DNA of 64,000 nt from JAHEEL01 sp963836085 (GCA_963836085.1 CAWIHT010000012.1:186001-250000), one strand, 5' to 3'. Shown: positions 16,463-25,609, counted from the stretch's first letter. Notes: generated by a model from the letters alone, not told the origin. Numbers and translations: made by a program.

Positions 16463-17854
16463 CTACCCCTGTTCGGCGGCCCATGTGTCGAGGAGTTCGT
16501 AGGCCTCCTCTTCGGAGTACGGGCCATCGTCGATGCGCTTCTCGTAAAGCATCTTCATGATCTCGCCGACCTGGCGCCCCGGCTCAAGATTGAGGTGCTC
16601 CATCACCTGGTTCCCGTCAATCGGCGGTCGAAGCGCGTCAAGCTCTTCCGCCTCGCGGAGGATCGCAATCCGTTCTTCGAGTTCGTCGATCCGCCGACTG
16701 ATCGTCCGCTCACGGCGCCTGTTCCGTGTCGTCACATCGCATCGCACCAGTTCGTTCAAGTCGGTGAGGAGCGGCCCAGCGTCGCGAACGTAGCGCCGCA
16801 CCGCCGAATCGTTCCACCCCATCTGATACGTGTGGGGTCGCATGTGGAGGAACACCAGGCGAGCCACGTCCTCGGTCGTCTGCTTCGAGTACCGCAGGGC
16901 CTTCATGCGCCGTCTCACCATCCGGGCTCCGACGACTTCATGGTGGTGGAACGAGACGCCGCCGGGTCCAAACTCCCGTGTCGCCGGCTTCCCGATGTCG
17001 TGGAAGAGCGCTGCGAGACGGAGTTCGAGTCGCGCCGACGCTTTCTCCACAACCGCGATGGTGTGAGCGAGCACGTCCTTGTGTTGATGCACCGGATCGA
17101 TCTCGAGCGCAAGGGCGGGGAGTTCGGGGATGAACTCTTCTGCAAGGCCGGTGTCCACAAGACCCCAGAGTGCCGGTCCGACGTGGTCGCCAATCAGGAG
17201 TCGGTCGAGTTCGCCTTTGATCCGTTCGGCGGAGACGATCTCGAGCCTCGCGTGCATCCGGTGGACGGCGCCGATGGCTTCCTCGTCTGGAGCGAATCCG
17301 AGCCGGGAGACGAAGCGAAAGAGACGCAGCATCCGCAGCGGATCATCACCGAACGAGATCTCCGGATCGAGCGGCGTCCGAAGAACCTGGCGGAACAGGT
17401 CGGTCAGTCCTTCGAACGGGTCGATCATCTCTGGCGTCTCGTCGCCAGAGGTCGGGACCCGGATCGCCATTGCATTCACGGAGAAATCGCGCCGCGAGAG
17501 GTCCTCCTCGATGTCGTCCGAGTAGGTGACTTCGGGCTTGCGGCTCTCATCGCGGTAGACCTCAGATCGGAAGGTCGTGATCTCGTGGACACGGCCGCCT
17601 TTGATCGCCCCGATCGTTCCGAAGGTCTTGCCTGCGAGATAGAGATCCGCTGCCCAGGGTCGAACGATCTCCTCGATCTCTTCTGGTCGTGCTCCTGTCG
17701 TGAAGTCGAGATCGGCGTTTGGCCGGTCGAGCAGGGCGTCGCGGACACTGCCGCCGACGAGATAGAGATCGTGTCCGGCTGCGCCGAACAGATCGGCGAG
17801 ATCCCGCGACGGAGTCCCCTCGTCCAACAGTCCCTGGAGCCGCGGCGGAATCAT
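16463..17854 (-). CDS. cca: CCA tRNA nucleotidyltransferase with HD domain
   Basis: A 463-residue class II nucleotidyltransferase that adds or repairs the 3' CCA of tRNA. LVGGSVRDALL and the catalytic DLDF pair appear near residues 33-54; RRDFSVNAMAI and DPLRMLRLFRF belong to the neck; LFHDIGKP is the HD-phosphohydrolase site. The ATG at 17854 has GGAGG six bases upstream and overlaps the RNase H stop (ATGA). In mycobacteria the homologous pcnA also lies on the opposite strand beside the mviN-sigM block, so position supports orthology. Confidence 0.95.
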   Translation of the reverse strand: MIPPRLQGLLDEGTPSRDLADLFGAAGHDLYLVGGSVRDALLDRPNADLDFTTGARPEEIEEIVRPWAADLYLAGKTFGTIGAIKGGRVHEITTFRSEVYRDESRKPEVTYSDDIEEDLSRRDFSVNAMAIRVPTSGDETPEMIDPFEGLTDLFRQVLRTPLDPEISFGDDPLRMLRLFRFVSRLGFAPDEEAIGAVHRMHARLEIVSAERIKGELDRLLIGDHVGPALWGLVDTGLAEEFIPELPALALEIDPVHQHKDVLAHTIAVVEKASARLELRLAALFHDIGKPATREFGPGGVSFHHHEVVGARMVRRRMKALRYSKQTTEDVARLVFLHMRPHTYQMGWNDSAVRRYVRDAGPLLTDLNELVRCDVTTRNRRRERTISRRIDELEERIAILREAEELDALRPPIDGNQVMEHLNLEPGRQVGEIMKMLYEKRIDDGPYSEEEAYELLDTWAAEQG

Positions 17855-18429
17855 GATTCCCTCCAACGGTTTGCGAGCCGATCGGCGTACTCGTTCCAGG
17901 TGAAGCCCACGTGGGCCTTGATCCATCTCAGGTCGAGCTCGGAACGCTTCCGGTACACCGAATACGCTGAGCGAACCAGGTCAACATTCTCGACCGGCCC
18001 GGTCTTCCGCTTCCACCCCCGTGCCTCCCAGCCGGCAGCCCACTCATTGATGGTCCTCACCGCAAGGTTCGAATCTGAGTAGACCGGGAGCGCCGTCCCC
18101 TCGGGGACGAGTCGCGCTCCCTCGATCAGTGCGGTCAATTCCATCCGATTGTTCGTGGTGTCCGGATCGTGGCCGTAGGCCTCATCGACGATCTTCCCTT
18201 CAACCACGTAGACCGCCCCCCAGCCTCCCGGTCCCGGATTCGGAACACAACCCCCATCGGTGAACACGCCCGTCTGCGGATCGTCGGTTGACGAAGCCGG
18301 CCCGAGCGAAGCCGGTTTGGCATCGCGGCACGGACGGCACTCCTTCGGGCTCCAGCCCGGGTATCGATCCAGGACGTCTTGGGACAGCGAGAACGCTTGC
18401 GAGCAGGTTTGACAGGTGAAGCTGGGCAT
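17851..18429 (-). CDS. rnhA: Ribonuclease HI with N-terminal zinc ribbon
   Basis: A 192-residue protein. The N terminus carries two CxxC pairs (Cys6/Cys9 and Cys31/Cys34), a probable zinc ribbon. RNase H follows, with the DEDD metal residues Asp58 (FTDGG), Glu97 (NRMEL), Asp119 (SDSN) and Asp183 (EYADRLAN), and His173 in WIKAHVG. It should degrade RNA in RNA-DNA hybrids. The zinc ribbon is an extra domain not present in Escherichia coli RNase HI. It is translationally coupled to cca; TACGCT lies nine bases before the ATG. Confidence 0.92.
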   Translation of the reverse strand: MPSFTCQTCSQAFSLSQDVLDRYPGWSPKECRPCRDAKPASLGPASSTDDPQTGVFTDGGCVPNPGPGGWGAVYVVEGKIVDEAYGHDPDTTNNRMELTALIEGARLVPEGTALPVYSDSNLAVRTINEWAAGWEARGWKRKTGPVENVDLVRSAYSVYRKRSELDLRWIKAHVGFTWNEYADRLANRWRES

Positions 18430-18468
18430 GCGCCCAGGAGCGTACCGACCGACAGAGCCGAAGAGCGA

Positions 18469-19560
18469 CTATGCGCTCAGCGCACCGCGGGATTGGGCTG
18501 CGAGCTTGAAGTCGGTCGTCGACGTGGCGTGGGAGAGCGCATCTTCGAACGAGACGTCGCCACGCGCGTACAGCGTGAGGATCGCCTGGTCGTAGTTGCG
18601 CATGCCGAAGAACTCTCCCTCGGCGATGTCCGTCGCGATCGTTGGGGTCAACGCTTCGTCCTTGAGTTTCTCGGCGACTCGTTCGGTGTTGACGAGCACC
18701 TCCACCGCTGCCGCCCGCCCGGCCTCGTCGGCGCGCGGGATCAGTTGCTGGCTGATGATTCCCTTGAGCGTCGTCGAGAGCAGTTGGCGCACCTGCTGGC
18801 GCTGATACGGCTCGAAGGACTCGACAATGCGGTTGATCGTCTCGAGGCTGTCAAAAGTCGGGAGGACTCCAACGACGAGGTGGCCGGTCTCCGCCCCACG
18901 CAACGCGGCAGCGAGCGTCTCCCGATCGGGGAGTTCCCCGACGAAGATCACATCGGTGTCGTTGCGCATGGCTGCCCGCAGGCCGGAAGCGAACGAAGCG
19001 GTGTCGAGGCCCACCTCGCGCTGGGAGATCAACGACTGGTTGTCCGGGTACAAGTTCTCGATGGGATCCTCGATCGTGACCACCGAACACTTGCGAGTGG
19101 CGTTCACGTGTTCGATGACCGCGGCGCCGGTGGTGGTGCGGCCCGATCCCGAGGGACCGGTGATCAGGAGCAGCCCGGGGCGCTCATCGGCGAGGCGTTC
19201 GACAACTGCAGGGATGCCGAGTGCCTCGAACCCTCCTTCGAGCTTGCCAACGGTCCGAAGGACCAGCGTGACCGAGCCGCGCTGGCTGAAAGCACTCACG
19301 CGGAAGCGGCCGAGACCGGAGCGGCCGATAGCGAAGCCCGCTTCCCCATCTCGCTCAAAATCTGCTCGATCCCGATCGGTGACGATCTCGTCGAAGTAGC
19401 GCTGCGTATCGGCCTGGGCGACCATCGGCAGGTCGGATCGGTGCACAACGCCATCGATCCGGAACGCCGGGGGCGATCCGACCTTGAGGTGCAGATCGGA
19501 TGCGCCAACGGTCGAGATTCTCTGAAGTAGCTCGTCGAGCGACGGCAACGATTCGTACAC
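18469..19560 (-). CDS. PilT-like secretion ATPase with altered Walker motifs
   Basis: A 363-residue member of the PilT/VirB11 ATPase superfamily. The N-terminal PAS-like part (SDLHLKVGSPPAFRIDG) and the Asp box VVTIEDPIE are typical of PilT. However Walker A reads GPSGSGRTTT, with Arg141 in place of the invariant lysine (codon CGC), Walker B is VIFVGELPD, and the His box is ETGHLVVGVLPTF instead of the usual TLHTNSA. No pilin or pil assembly genes are nearby. It may be a non-retraction, possibly inactive relative. The GTG at 19560 has AGGAG upstream. Confidence 0.85.
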   Translation of the reverse strand: MYESLPSLDELLQRISTVGASDLHLKVGSPPAFRIDGVVHRSDLPMVAQADTQRYFDEIVTDRDRADFERDGEAGFAIGRSGLGRFRVSAFSQRGSVTLVLRTVGKLEGGFEALGIPAVVERLADERPGLLLITGPSGSGRTTTGAAVIEHVNATRKCSVVTIEDPIENLYPDNQSLISQREVGLDTASFASGLRAAMRNDTDVIFVGELPDRETLAAALRGAETGHLVVGVLPTFDSLETINRIVESFEPYQRQQVRQLLSTTLKGIISQQLIPRADEAGRAAAVEVLVNTERVAEKLKDEALTPTIATDIAEGEFFGMRNYDQAILTLYARGDVSFEDALSHATSTTDFKLAAQSRGALSA

Positions 19561-19618
19561 AGCGTCTCCTGAAGCCCGGGGTAGGTTCCCGTGTCTATCG
19601 GCGCCTCAGAGACCGGCC

Positions 19619-20620
19619 TTAATCAAGATCCCAGAAGAGGGAATCGACGGCGAGAGCGCTATCGACCCACGGGTCAGGCACTTGAGGGCGTTCCATGGGC
19701 GACGTTCCGAAGGCAAAGCCGTCAAGGGTTGCCGCCACCGACTCCGTGATCGCATCGAGGTTGTAGCCGCCTTCGAGGAGGAACACGGTGTTCGTTCGAT
19801 CCATCACCTGGCCCAGCGATGCCGCCATCATTTCGTAGTCGAGCGGGAGCAGCCCCAATCCACCCAGCGGATCCTCGGCGTGGCCGTCATAGCCGGCGCT
19901 CACCAGCAGCCAGTCCGGGTCGAACTGGGTGAGGATCGGCAGCACGATCCGGGAGAAGGCGTCCCGGTAGGTCTCGCCCCCCGTGCCGCGCGGCACCGGA
20001 ATGTTGACCGACCTCCCGGTCCCGAGTCCTCCCCCGACCTCCTCTACTCTCCCCGTACCGGGGTAGTAGGGAGCGTGGTGCATCGATAGATACAGCACAT
20101 CGGCAGACCCGGCGAAGATCTCCTGGGTGCCGTTCCCGTGGTGAGCATCCCAGTCGACGATCGCGACACGTTTGCCGCGGGCGACCAAGGCCGCAGCCGT
20201 GACGGCGATGTTGTTGATCAAGCAGAAGCCCATACCCTTGCTCCGTTCGGCATGGTGCCCCGGAGGGCGGACGGCAGCGAAACCGAAGTCGGCTTCTCCC
20301 ACCTCGATCGCGTCGACAGCGGTGATGCCTGCGCCGGCCGCGTAGCGTGCCGCCTCCCACGATGCCGCCGAGATGTACGTGTCGGAGTCGAAGGCGCCTC
20401 CGCCACCAAGCGCCACCGTCTGGATTCGCTCGAGATAGTCCTCCTTGTGGACGGCGAGGAGTTCCTTCCGGGTGGCCGAGCGAGCCTCGACGCTTATTAC
20501 CTCAACGCCGCTGACCCGGATACCCGCGATGGCCGCGCCAATGCGGTCCGGTCGCTCGGGATGCTCCCAGGGAGCCACATGGCTCAAGCTTGAAGGATGT
20601 GTAACGAGGGCTACCCGCAT
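19619..20620 (-). CDS. Histone deacetylase / acetoin-utilisation family deacetylase
   Basis: A 333-residue zinc-dependent deacetylase of the arginase/deacetylase fold. The active-site motifs are complete: RPPGHHAE (catalytic His pair), DWDAHHGNGTQ (zinc Asp and His), SAGYDGHAEDPLGG (zinc Asp) and the gating-tyrosine loop LEGGYNL. Bacterial members act on acetylated lysines, polyamines or acetoin-pathway enzymes; the substrate is not evident. The ATG at 20620 is preferred to one six codons upstream because it begins the conserved MRVALVTHPSS. A GNAT acetyltransferase is encoded divergently next to it. Confidence 0.93.
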   Translation of the reverse strand: MRVALVTHPSSLSHVAPWEHPERPDRIGAAIAGIRVSGVEVISVEARSATRKELLAVHKEDYLERIQTVALGGGGAFDSDTYISAASWEAARYAAGAGITAVDAIEVGEADFGFAAVRPPGHHAERSKGMGFCLINNIAVTAAALVARGKRVAIVDWDAHHGNGTQEIFAGSADVLYLSMHHAPYYPGTGRVEEVGGGLGTGRSVNIPVPRGTGGETYRDAFSRIVLPILTQFDPDWLLVSAGYDGHAEDPLGGLGLLPLDYEMMAASLGQVMDRTNTVFLLEGGYNLDAITESVAATLDGFAFGTSPMERPQVPDPWVDSALAVDSLFWDLD

Positions 20621-20734
20621 GCCCCCATGGTTCCACATCTGTGAGGCTTCGCGCCAAACCGAACAGCCGCCGTTCGGTCGCGACGTCCTACACCCAGGGT
20701 ACGCTGAGGTCGCGCCGGAAGACTCGGAGGTGTC

Positions 20735-21469
20735 ATGTCGGTGGCGGAGAGTCCGATACCGGTACTCCAGCGCGGCTCCTGGCCGGAGCCGATTCGATTT
20801 CGGAGAGGCTGGGCTCGCGCAGACGCCCGGCGCTGGAACGACTGCACACCCGACGGAGCACTCCGCTTGGTGCGCGGCGGGTCAGCGTTTCTCACCCTCT
20901 GCTCCGAGCGCCTCAACGACCTCGGCGCGCCCCATGTCTTCTCTCCCCCGCTCCCTGCGTCGAGTCGTCGCCCCTGGGGAGAAGCGGGATTCGAGGAGTT
21001 CGTACCGCTCTCCCTGATGCGTCTCGAACTCAGTGAGAGCATCCCTTCTCCCGACCACCTCGTCATCACGCCTCCCGAGACGAGCCTCCCGGCGCTCCTC
21101 ACGATCGACCACGCAGCGTTCGACGAATTCTGGCGTTTCGACGGCCACGGGATGCGAGAAGCGATGGCAGCGACCGGCACGGCGAGGACGCTCCAGATCC
21201 GCGGACCGGAGGGCGAACCGGTCGCGTTCGCGATCCTCGGGTTTGGTCATGCCATGTCGTACCTCCAACGCCTCGCTGTTCACCCCGACTGGCAAGGCCA
21301 ACAGATGGGCCGCTCCCTCACGAGGGGCGCTGCCCGAATGGCTCGCAAGGCCGGAAGCAAGGCGATGCTGCTCAATACCCAGGCCGGCAACCAGGCCGCT
21401 CTGGACCTCTACGAGTCGGAGGGATTCGTCACGCTCCCCGAACCGCTCGCGCTCCTCCGTCGGGGTTGA
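20735..21469 (+). CDS. GNAT-family N-acetyltransferase
   Basis: A 244-residue protein whose C-terminal half is a GNAT domain, with the acetyl-CoA loop LAVHPDWQGQQMGRSL (about residues 185-200) and the C-terminal pattern NTQAGNQAALDLYESEGF. The N-terminal half is a divergent or degenerate GNAT-like region. The substrate is unknown. The ATG has GGAGG five bases upstream. It is four bases from the pseudokinase gene and is probably co-transcribed with it, ahead of the sigM block. Confidence 0.88.
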   Translation: MSVAESPIPVLQRGSWPEPIRFRRGWARADARRWNDCTPDGALRLVRGGSAFLTLCSERLNDLGAPHVFSPPLPASSRRPWGEAGFEEFVPLSLMRLELSESIPSPDHLVITPPETSLPALLTIDHAAFDEFWRFDGHGMREAMAATGTARTLQIRGPEGEPVAFAILGFGHAMSYLQRLAVHPDWQGQQMGRSLTRGAARMARKAGSKAMLLNTQAGNQAALDLYESEGFVTLPEPLALLRRG

Positions 21470-21472
21470 CCG

Positions 21473-22762
21473 GTGCCCCCGCGCATACCCGGCCGTTATC
21501 GCATGAACGTGCGCCTCGGCGCCGACGGAGACGTCGAGGAGTGGTTGGCAACCGACGAGCAGCTCGAGCGTCCCGTCCTTATTCGATTCCCCGGTCCCGA
21601 TGCCGACCCCGCCCGGGTCGCCCAGTTCCTCACTCCGATCCGCGCGGCGGCGGCAACTTCTCATCCCCACGTGCAGCGGGTCTACGCGGCCGGCGAGGTC
21701 GACCACTCCGCGTTCGCGGTGGCCGAATGGGACGGTGCCGTCACCGTTGCTGATCGTCTCAGGGCGGGAGAGACGCTCCCCATCCCCGAGTACCTGCCGA
21801 ACGCATCCGGCGTCGCTGCGGGCCTGGCGGCATTCCACGCGAACGGAGGAATCCACGGTGCGATCGACGCCAGCGCCATCCACTTCTCCGCGGCGCATCC
21901 GGCACGTCTCGCGAGTTTCGGTCGCATCCCGACGACCACCACGGCGGCGGGCGATACGGCGGCACTCGCGGTAGTCCTCCGAGAGTCGGTGACCGGCACC
22001 GATAACCCGGCGATCCTGCCCTCACACGTTGCGGAAGGGATTCCGACCGCCGTGGATGACGCTCTCGCGGCAGCCGAGGCCGGCACGCTCGACGCCGCAG
22101 GTCTCTCCGATGCCCTCAGCAACGCGTTCCTCCACCGCGAACCAGTGGTTGAGCACTCCTGGTCGGTGAAGCCTCTGATTCTCTTCGCTGCGGTTGTAGC
22201 CGTCCTTCTCTCCCTCTCGGTGGTTGGACTCGCAATCGACGTCGATCCCGACTCTCCGTTCCTCTATCCGGCTGCGCCCGCCGAACAGGACCCCGGAGCA
22301 CCACCCAGCACAGCACCGGCTACCGACGCCCCCACAGAGAACGCCATCCCCGCGCTTGCGACTGTCTACGACCCCTACGGAGACGGGATCGAGAACGACG
22401 AGGCAATCGATGCCGTCGTCGACGGCAATCGGAGCACGGGGTGGGAGACCGAGCCCTACCCGGATCCTCTCGACGAGACGAAGGAAGGCGTCGGCATCAT
22501 CCTGGATCCGCCGGTTCCTATCGGGGCGATCGAGGTCAGCGGAACGCCGGACACCCGGTTCACCGTTGCATGGAATGCCACGGTCCCCGACGTGCCGGGC
22601 GAGTGGGATCGGATCGGCGCAGCCCAGATCCTCACGGGGACGACAAGGCTGGACGTGGCGCACCGCGAAGAGGGCTTCTGGCTCGTCTGGCTCACCACGC
22701 TCCCCGAACAATCGGATGGCAACTACGGAACTTCGATCTCCGAGATCCGGCTCCTTCCGTGA
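21473..22762 (+). CDS. MviN-type pseudokinase with extracellular discoidin-like domain
   Basis: A 429-residue protein: cytoplasmic kinase-like domain (about 7-215), one membrane helix (about 232-255), a proline/threonine linker and a C-terminal extracellular beta-sandwich (about 290-429). Kinase motifs are lost: the VAIK lysine is replaced in PVLIRF, HRD is HGAID (128-132), and DFG is SFG. This matches the C-terminal half of mycobacterial MviN (Rv3910), where the pseudokinase follows the MurJ lipid II flippase, and it occupies the same place before sigM. The flippase half is absent here. It is probably a scaffold in peptidoglycan control. Confidence 0.82.
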   Translation: MPPRIPGRYRMNVRLGADGDVEEWLATDEQLERPVLIRFPGPDADPARVAQFLTPIRAAAATSHPHVQRVYAAGEVDHSAFAVAEWDGAVTVADRLRAGETLPIPEYLPNASGVAAGLAAFHANGGIHGAIDASAIHFSAAHPARLASFGRIPTTTTAAGDTAALAVVLRESVTGTDNPAILPSHVAEGIPTAVDDALAAAEAGTLDAAGLSDALSNAFLHREPVVEHSWSVKPLILFAAVVAVLLSLSVVGLAIDVDPDSPFLYPAAPAEQDPGAPPSTAPATDAPTENAIPALATVYDPYGDGIENDEAIDAVVDGNRSTGWETEPYPDPLDETKEGVGIILDPPVPIGAIEVSGTPDTRFTVAWNATVPDVPGEWDRIGAAQILTGTTRLDVAHREEGFWLVWLTTLPEQSDGNYGTSISEIRLLP

Positions 22763-22808
22763 ATGAAACCTTGGCCTCCGTGCCGACTACAGACCAGAAT
22801 CACGGGCA

Positions 22809-23384
22809 GTGACCTCCCGCTCAGCGGAAGACCGCGTGCTCATTCGCCGATACCTCGAAGGCGACCTCGATGCCTTCGAGGAACTCATGCGTGCCCACGA
22901 AGACCGCGTGTTCGGCATCTGTCTCCGCATGATGAAGGACCGGAGCGCCGCTCTCGACGCCACGCAGGACGTGTTCCTCACGGTCTTCCGGAAGGCTGAT
23001 CGCTACAAGGAGCAGGCTGCTTTCAGCACCTGGCTGTATCGGGTCTCCATCAACACCTGCTACGACCACCTGCGCCGACAGCAGCGCAAACGCACCGACT
23101 CGATGCCCGACTACGTCGATCCCGCCGACCCCAGGAGTGGGGATGCGTTCCATGCCGTTGAACTCCGTCCCGACATCGAGTCCGCACTCTTCGGGTTGTC
23201 TCCGGACTTCCGCGCCGCCATCGTGCTGGTAGATCTCGAAGGCATGTCGCTAGAGGGGGCCGCGGATACCCTTGAGGTGCCCGTCGGCACCGTGAAGAGC
23301 CGCCTCTTCAGGGCCAGGAAGCTGCTCGCCAAAGAACTCGGGAACTTCGCGCCGGGGTCGGAGCATCAAAGAGAAGAACCATGA
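22809..23384 (+). CDS. sigM: ECF sigma factor, SigM-like
   Basis: A 191-residue extracytoplasmic-function sigma factor. Region 2 contains ATQDVFLTVFRKADRYKEQA and FSTWLYRVSINTCYDHLRR (about residues 55-92); region 4 contains the helix-turn-helix MSLEGAADTLEVPVGTVKSR near 150-170. The anti-sigma gene overlaps its stop (ATGA), and trxB/trxA follow, exactly as around mycobacterial sigM. The GTG at 22809 lacks a good ribosome site. By homology it should respond to envelope or redox stress. Confidence 0.92.
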   Translation: MTSRSAEDRVLIRRYLEGDLDAFEELMRAHEDRVFGICLRMMKDRSAALDATQDVFLTVFRKADRYKEQAAFSTWLYRVSINTCYDHLRRQQRKRTDSMPDYVDPADPRSGDAFHAVELRPDIESALFGLSPDFRAAIVLVDLEGMSLEGAADTLEVPVGTVKSRLFRARKLLAKELGNFAPGSEHQREEP

Positions 23385-24283
23385 GCGAACACGACCTCAA
23401 TCTCATCACTGACCTGGTCAGCGGCCGGCTCTCGCCCGGCGAGCGCGACGAAGCGCTCAGGCACATCTCGTCCGACCCCGCGCTCCAGGCCGAGTATGAG
23501 ACCCAACTCGCAACCGCTTCTCTCCTCTCCGATCTGCCGGCACCTGCGATGACCGCAGACGAACGTTCGACGCTCCACGCCGCGCTTCGCCAGCAACTCC
23601 ACCTCGACGACGCCCTCGCACCGGTCGTCGCCCCGGCACCGTCGCGTTGGCAGCGCTGGTGGGCTCCCGTCGCCGGCCTGGCAGCAGCGGCCGCCGTCAT
23701 CGTCGGAGCCGTCGTGATCCTCCCGAACAGCGGATCGGACGACTCGTTCGAGGTCGCCTCAGCTGCGTTGACGGACACCACGGTGGCCTCCCGCAATGCC
23801 GACCCGTCAGTAGTCGGAGAAGACGAATCGGACGGCTCCTTCGCTGCAGAAGACACCGAAACACCCCAGTCCGGCGCCGCGGCCGAGACCACGACCACCG
23901 CGGCCGCCTCCGAAGAGACGACGACCACGGCCGGCGCCGGTGCCGAGGGCCTCACGGGAGAGGCTCCCACCGACGCACTCCCCCACCTGCCAGACGGCGA
24001 CCTCAGCAGCATCGCCCTCGCCTATGCCAACGATCCTGAGACCTTCGCAAGCGGGTTCGACTTGTCGACCAAGGACGGTTCTCCGGACACCGCTCGTGGC
24101 GTCGACGTCTGCGTGGCTGAAGCGTCATCCAACGACGATGCCTCCGTCTTCGTCCCGGTCGCCACAATCACCGTGGACGGCGCTGACGCCGTCGTTCTGG
24201 TGGTGACGCCCCCGGACGCTGAGCCCTACTTCGTGGCGCTCGACGTCGCTACCTGTGAGGAACTCGGCAGCACCCTGCCCTGA
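23381..24283 (+). CDS. Membrane anti-sigma factor
   Basis: A 300-residue single-pass protein overlapping sigM by four bases. The N-terminal cytoplasmic part (about 1-85) has the anti-sigma-like helices LITDLVSGRLSPGERDEALR but lacks the HxxxCxxC zinc motif of ZAS domains. A membrane helix (VAGLAAAAAVIVGAVVIL) lies near residues 95-115, followed by a Thr/Glu-rich linker (TTTT repeats) and a folded extracellular domain with two cysteines. Position and topology support inhibition of the adjacent sigma factor; sequence alone does not prove it. Confidence 0.85.
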   Translation: MSEHDLNLITDLVSGRLSPGERDEALRHISSDPALQAEYETQLATASLLSDLPAPAMTADERSTLHAALRQQLHLDDALAPVVAPAPSRWQRWWAPVAGLAAAAAVIVGAVVILPNSGSDDSFEVASAALTDTTVASRNADPSVVGEDESDGSFAAEDTETPQSGAAAETTTTAAASEETTTTAGAGAEGLTGEAPTDALPHLPDGDLSSIALAYANDPETFASGFDLSTKDGSPDTARGVDVCVAEASSNDDASVFVPVATITVDGADAVVLVVTPPDAEPYFVALDVATCEELGSTLP

Positions 24284-24314
24284 GCCGCCCGGGGTTCGAC
24301 TATCCTCCTGGCGT

Positions 24315-24626
24315 ATGACCGATCGATCGCGCACTGACTACCCGGCCAAGATCGCCGACGCTCTCGAGCAGATCTCCACCCGCATCCGCACACTCACGGT
24401 GGATCGAGTCGCGGTCGGCGTCACCTGGGCTGCCATCGGCATCCTGATCGTGACGCTCGCCGTCATGGCGGTCATCTGGTTGTTGGTCGCACTCTTCCGT
24501 GCTCTCGGTACCCTGATTGGGCAGGAACTCGCGTACGCCGTCGTCGGGGGCATATTGCTGCTCGCCGGGGTGTTTGTCTGGATGAAGCGCCATCCAGTTG
24601 ACGAGCCCACATCACCACAGGAGTAG
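24315..24626 (+). CDS. Two-helix membrane protein between anti-sigma and trxB
   Basis: A 103-residue protein with a hydrophilic N terminus and two membrane helices (about 35-60 and 70-92), resembling small holin-superfamily or phage-shock-like membrane proteins only in topology. It stops three bases before trxB. TATCCT lies eight bases before the ATG, so it probably has its own leaderless promoter that also reads into trxB. The mycobacterial gene order has no obvious counterpart at this place. The function is unknown. Confidence 0.78.
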   Translation: MTDRSRTDYPAKIADALEQISTRIRTLTVDRVAVGVTWAAIGILIVTLAVMAVIWLLVALFRALGTLIGQELAYAVVGGILLLAGVFVWMKRHPVDEPTSPQE

Positions 24627-24628
24627 CC

Positions 24629-25552
24629 ATGGCCGAGAAGGTCTTGATCATCGGGTCCGGTCCCGCCGGCCTCACCGCAGCGATCTACGCCGCCCGCGCG
24701 GATCTCGCACCCGTCATGATCGAGGGGATGGAACGAGGCGGGCAACTGATGCTCACCACCGAGGTAGAGAACTATCCAGGTTTCCCGGACGGCATCATGG
24801 GTCCCGAGTTGATGGACGGAATGCGCAAGCAGGCCGAACGATTCGGCACCCGCATCGTGTCCTCTGACGTCACCAGCGTCGCCCTCTCAGAACGTCCGTT
24901 CAAGGCGTGGGTCGGTGAGGACGTCTACGAGGCTGAGAGCCTCATCATCTCGACCGGAGCCTCGGCACGCTGGCTCGGCATCCCCGGCGAAGAGAAACTT
25001 CGCGGCTACGGCGTGTCTGCCTGTGCAACGTGCGACGGATTCTTCTTCCGCGACCGGGAGATCGCCATCGTCGGCGGAGGAGACTCCGCCATGGAAGAGG
25101 CCCTCTTCCTGACGAAGTTCGCCTCGAAGGTGACGATCGTGCACCGCCGCGACGAGTTCCGGGCCTCGAAGATCATGGCCCAGCGAGCGATCGACCATCC
25201 GAAGATCGAAGTGATGTGGAATACGACGGTCGACGAAGTGCTCGGTGACGATCTCGTCACCGGCCTCAAGGTGACCGACACCACCACCGGTGAACAGTCG
25301 GTTCTGCCGGTGGAAGGGTTCTTCCTCGCCATCGGCCACGACCCAAATACCAGCATCTTCCAGGGCCAGCTGGAGCTGGATGTAGCTGGATACATCGTCA
25401 CCGAGTCTGGGTCCACCGTCACGTCGATCCCCGGCGTTTTTGCCGCCGGAGATGTCGTCGACCACTACTACCAGCAAGCGGTGACAGCTGCGGGGATGGG
25501 CTGCCAGGCCGCGATCGATGTCGAACACTGGCTCGATAGGGTCGGGTCCTAG
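24629..25552 (+). CDS. trxB: Thioredoxin reductase
   Basis: A 307-residue NADPH- and FAD-dependent reductase that reduces thioredoxin. FAD binding GSGPAGLTAA is at residues 9-18, the redox pair Cys132/Cys135 lies in ACATCDGFF, NADPH binding is in VGGGDSAMEEA and HRRDEFRASK, and the C-terminal FAD motif is VFAAGDVVD. The ATG follows the previous stop by two bases. It pairs with trxA 57 bases downstream. Confidence 0.96.
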   Translation: MAEKVLIIGSGPAGLTAAIYAARADLAPVMIEGMERGGQLMLTTEVENYPGFPDGIMGPELMDGMRKQAERFGTRIVSSDVTSVALSERPFKAWVGEDVYEAESLIISTGASARWLGIPGEEKLRGYGVSACATCDGFFFRDREIAIVGGGDSAMEEALFLTKFASKVTIVHRRDEFRASKIMAQRAIDHPKIEVMWNTTVDEVLGDDLVTGLKVTDTTTGEQSVLPVEGFFLAIGHDPNTSIFQGQLELDVAGYIVTESGSTVTSIPGVFAAGDVVDHYYQQAVTAAGMGCQAAIDVEHWLDRVGS

Positions 25553-25609
25553 ATCAAGTCATGTGAGCGCCGGAAGGTACGGACGCTCCAACAATCACGA
25601 GGAGCCAAC

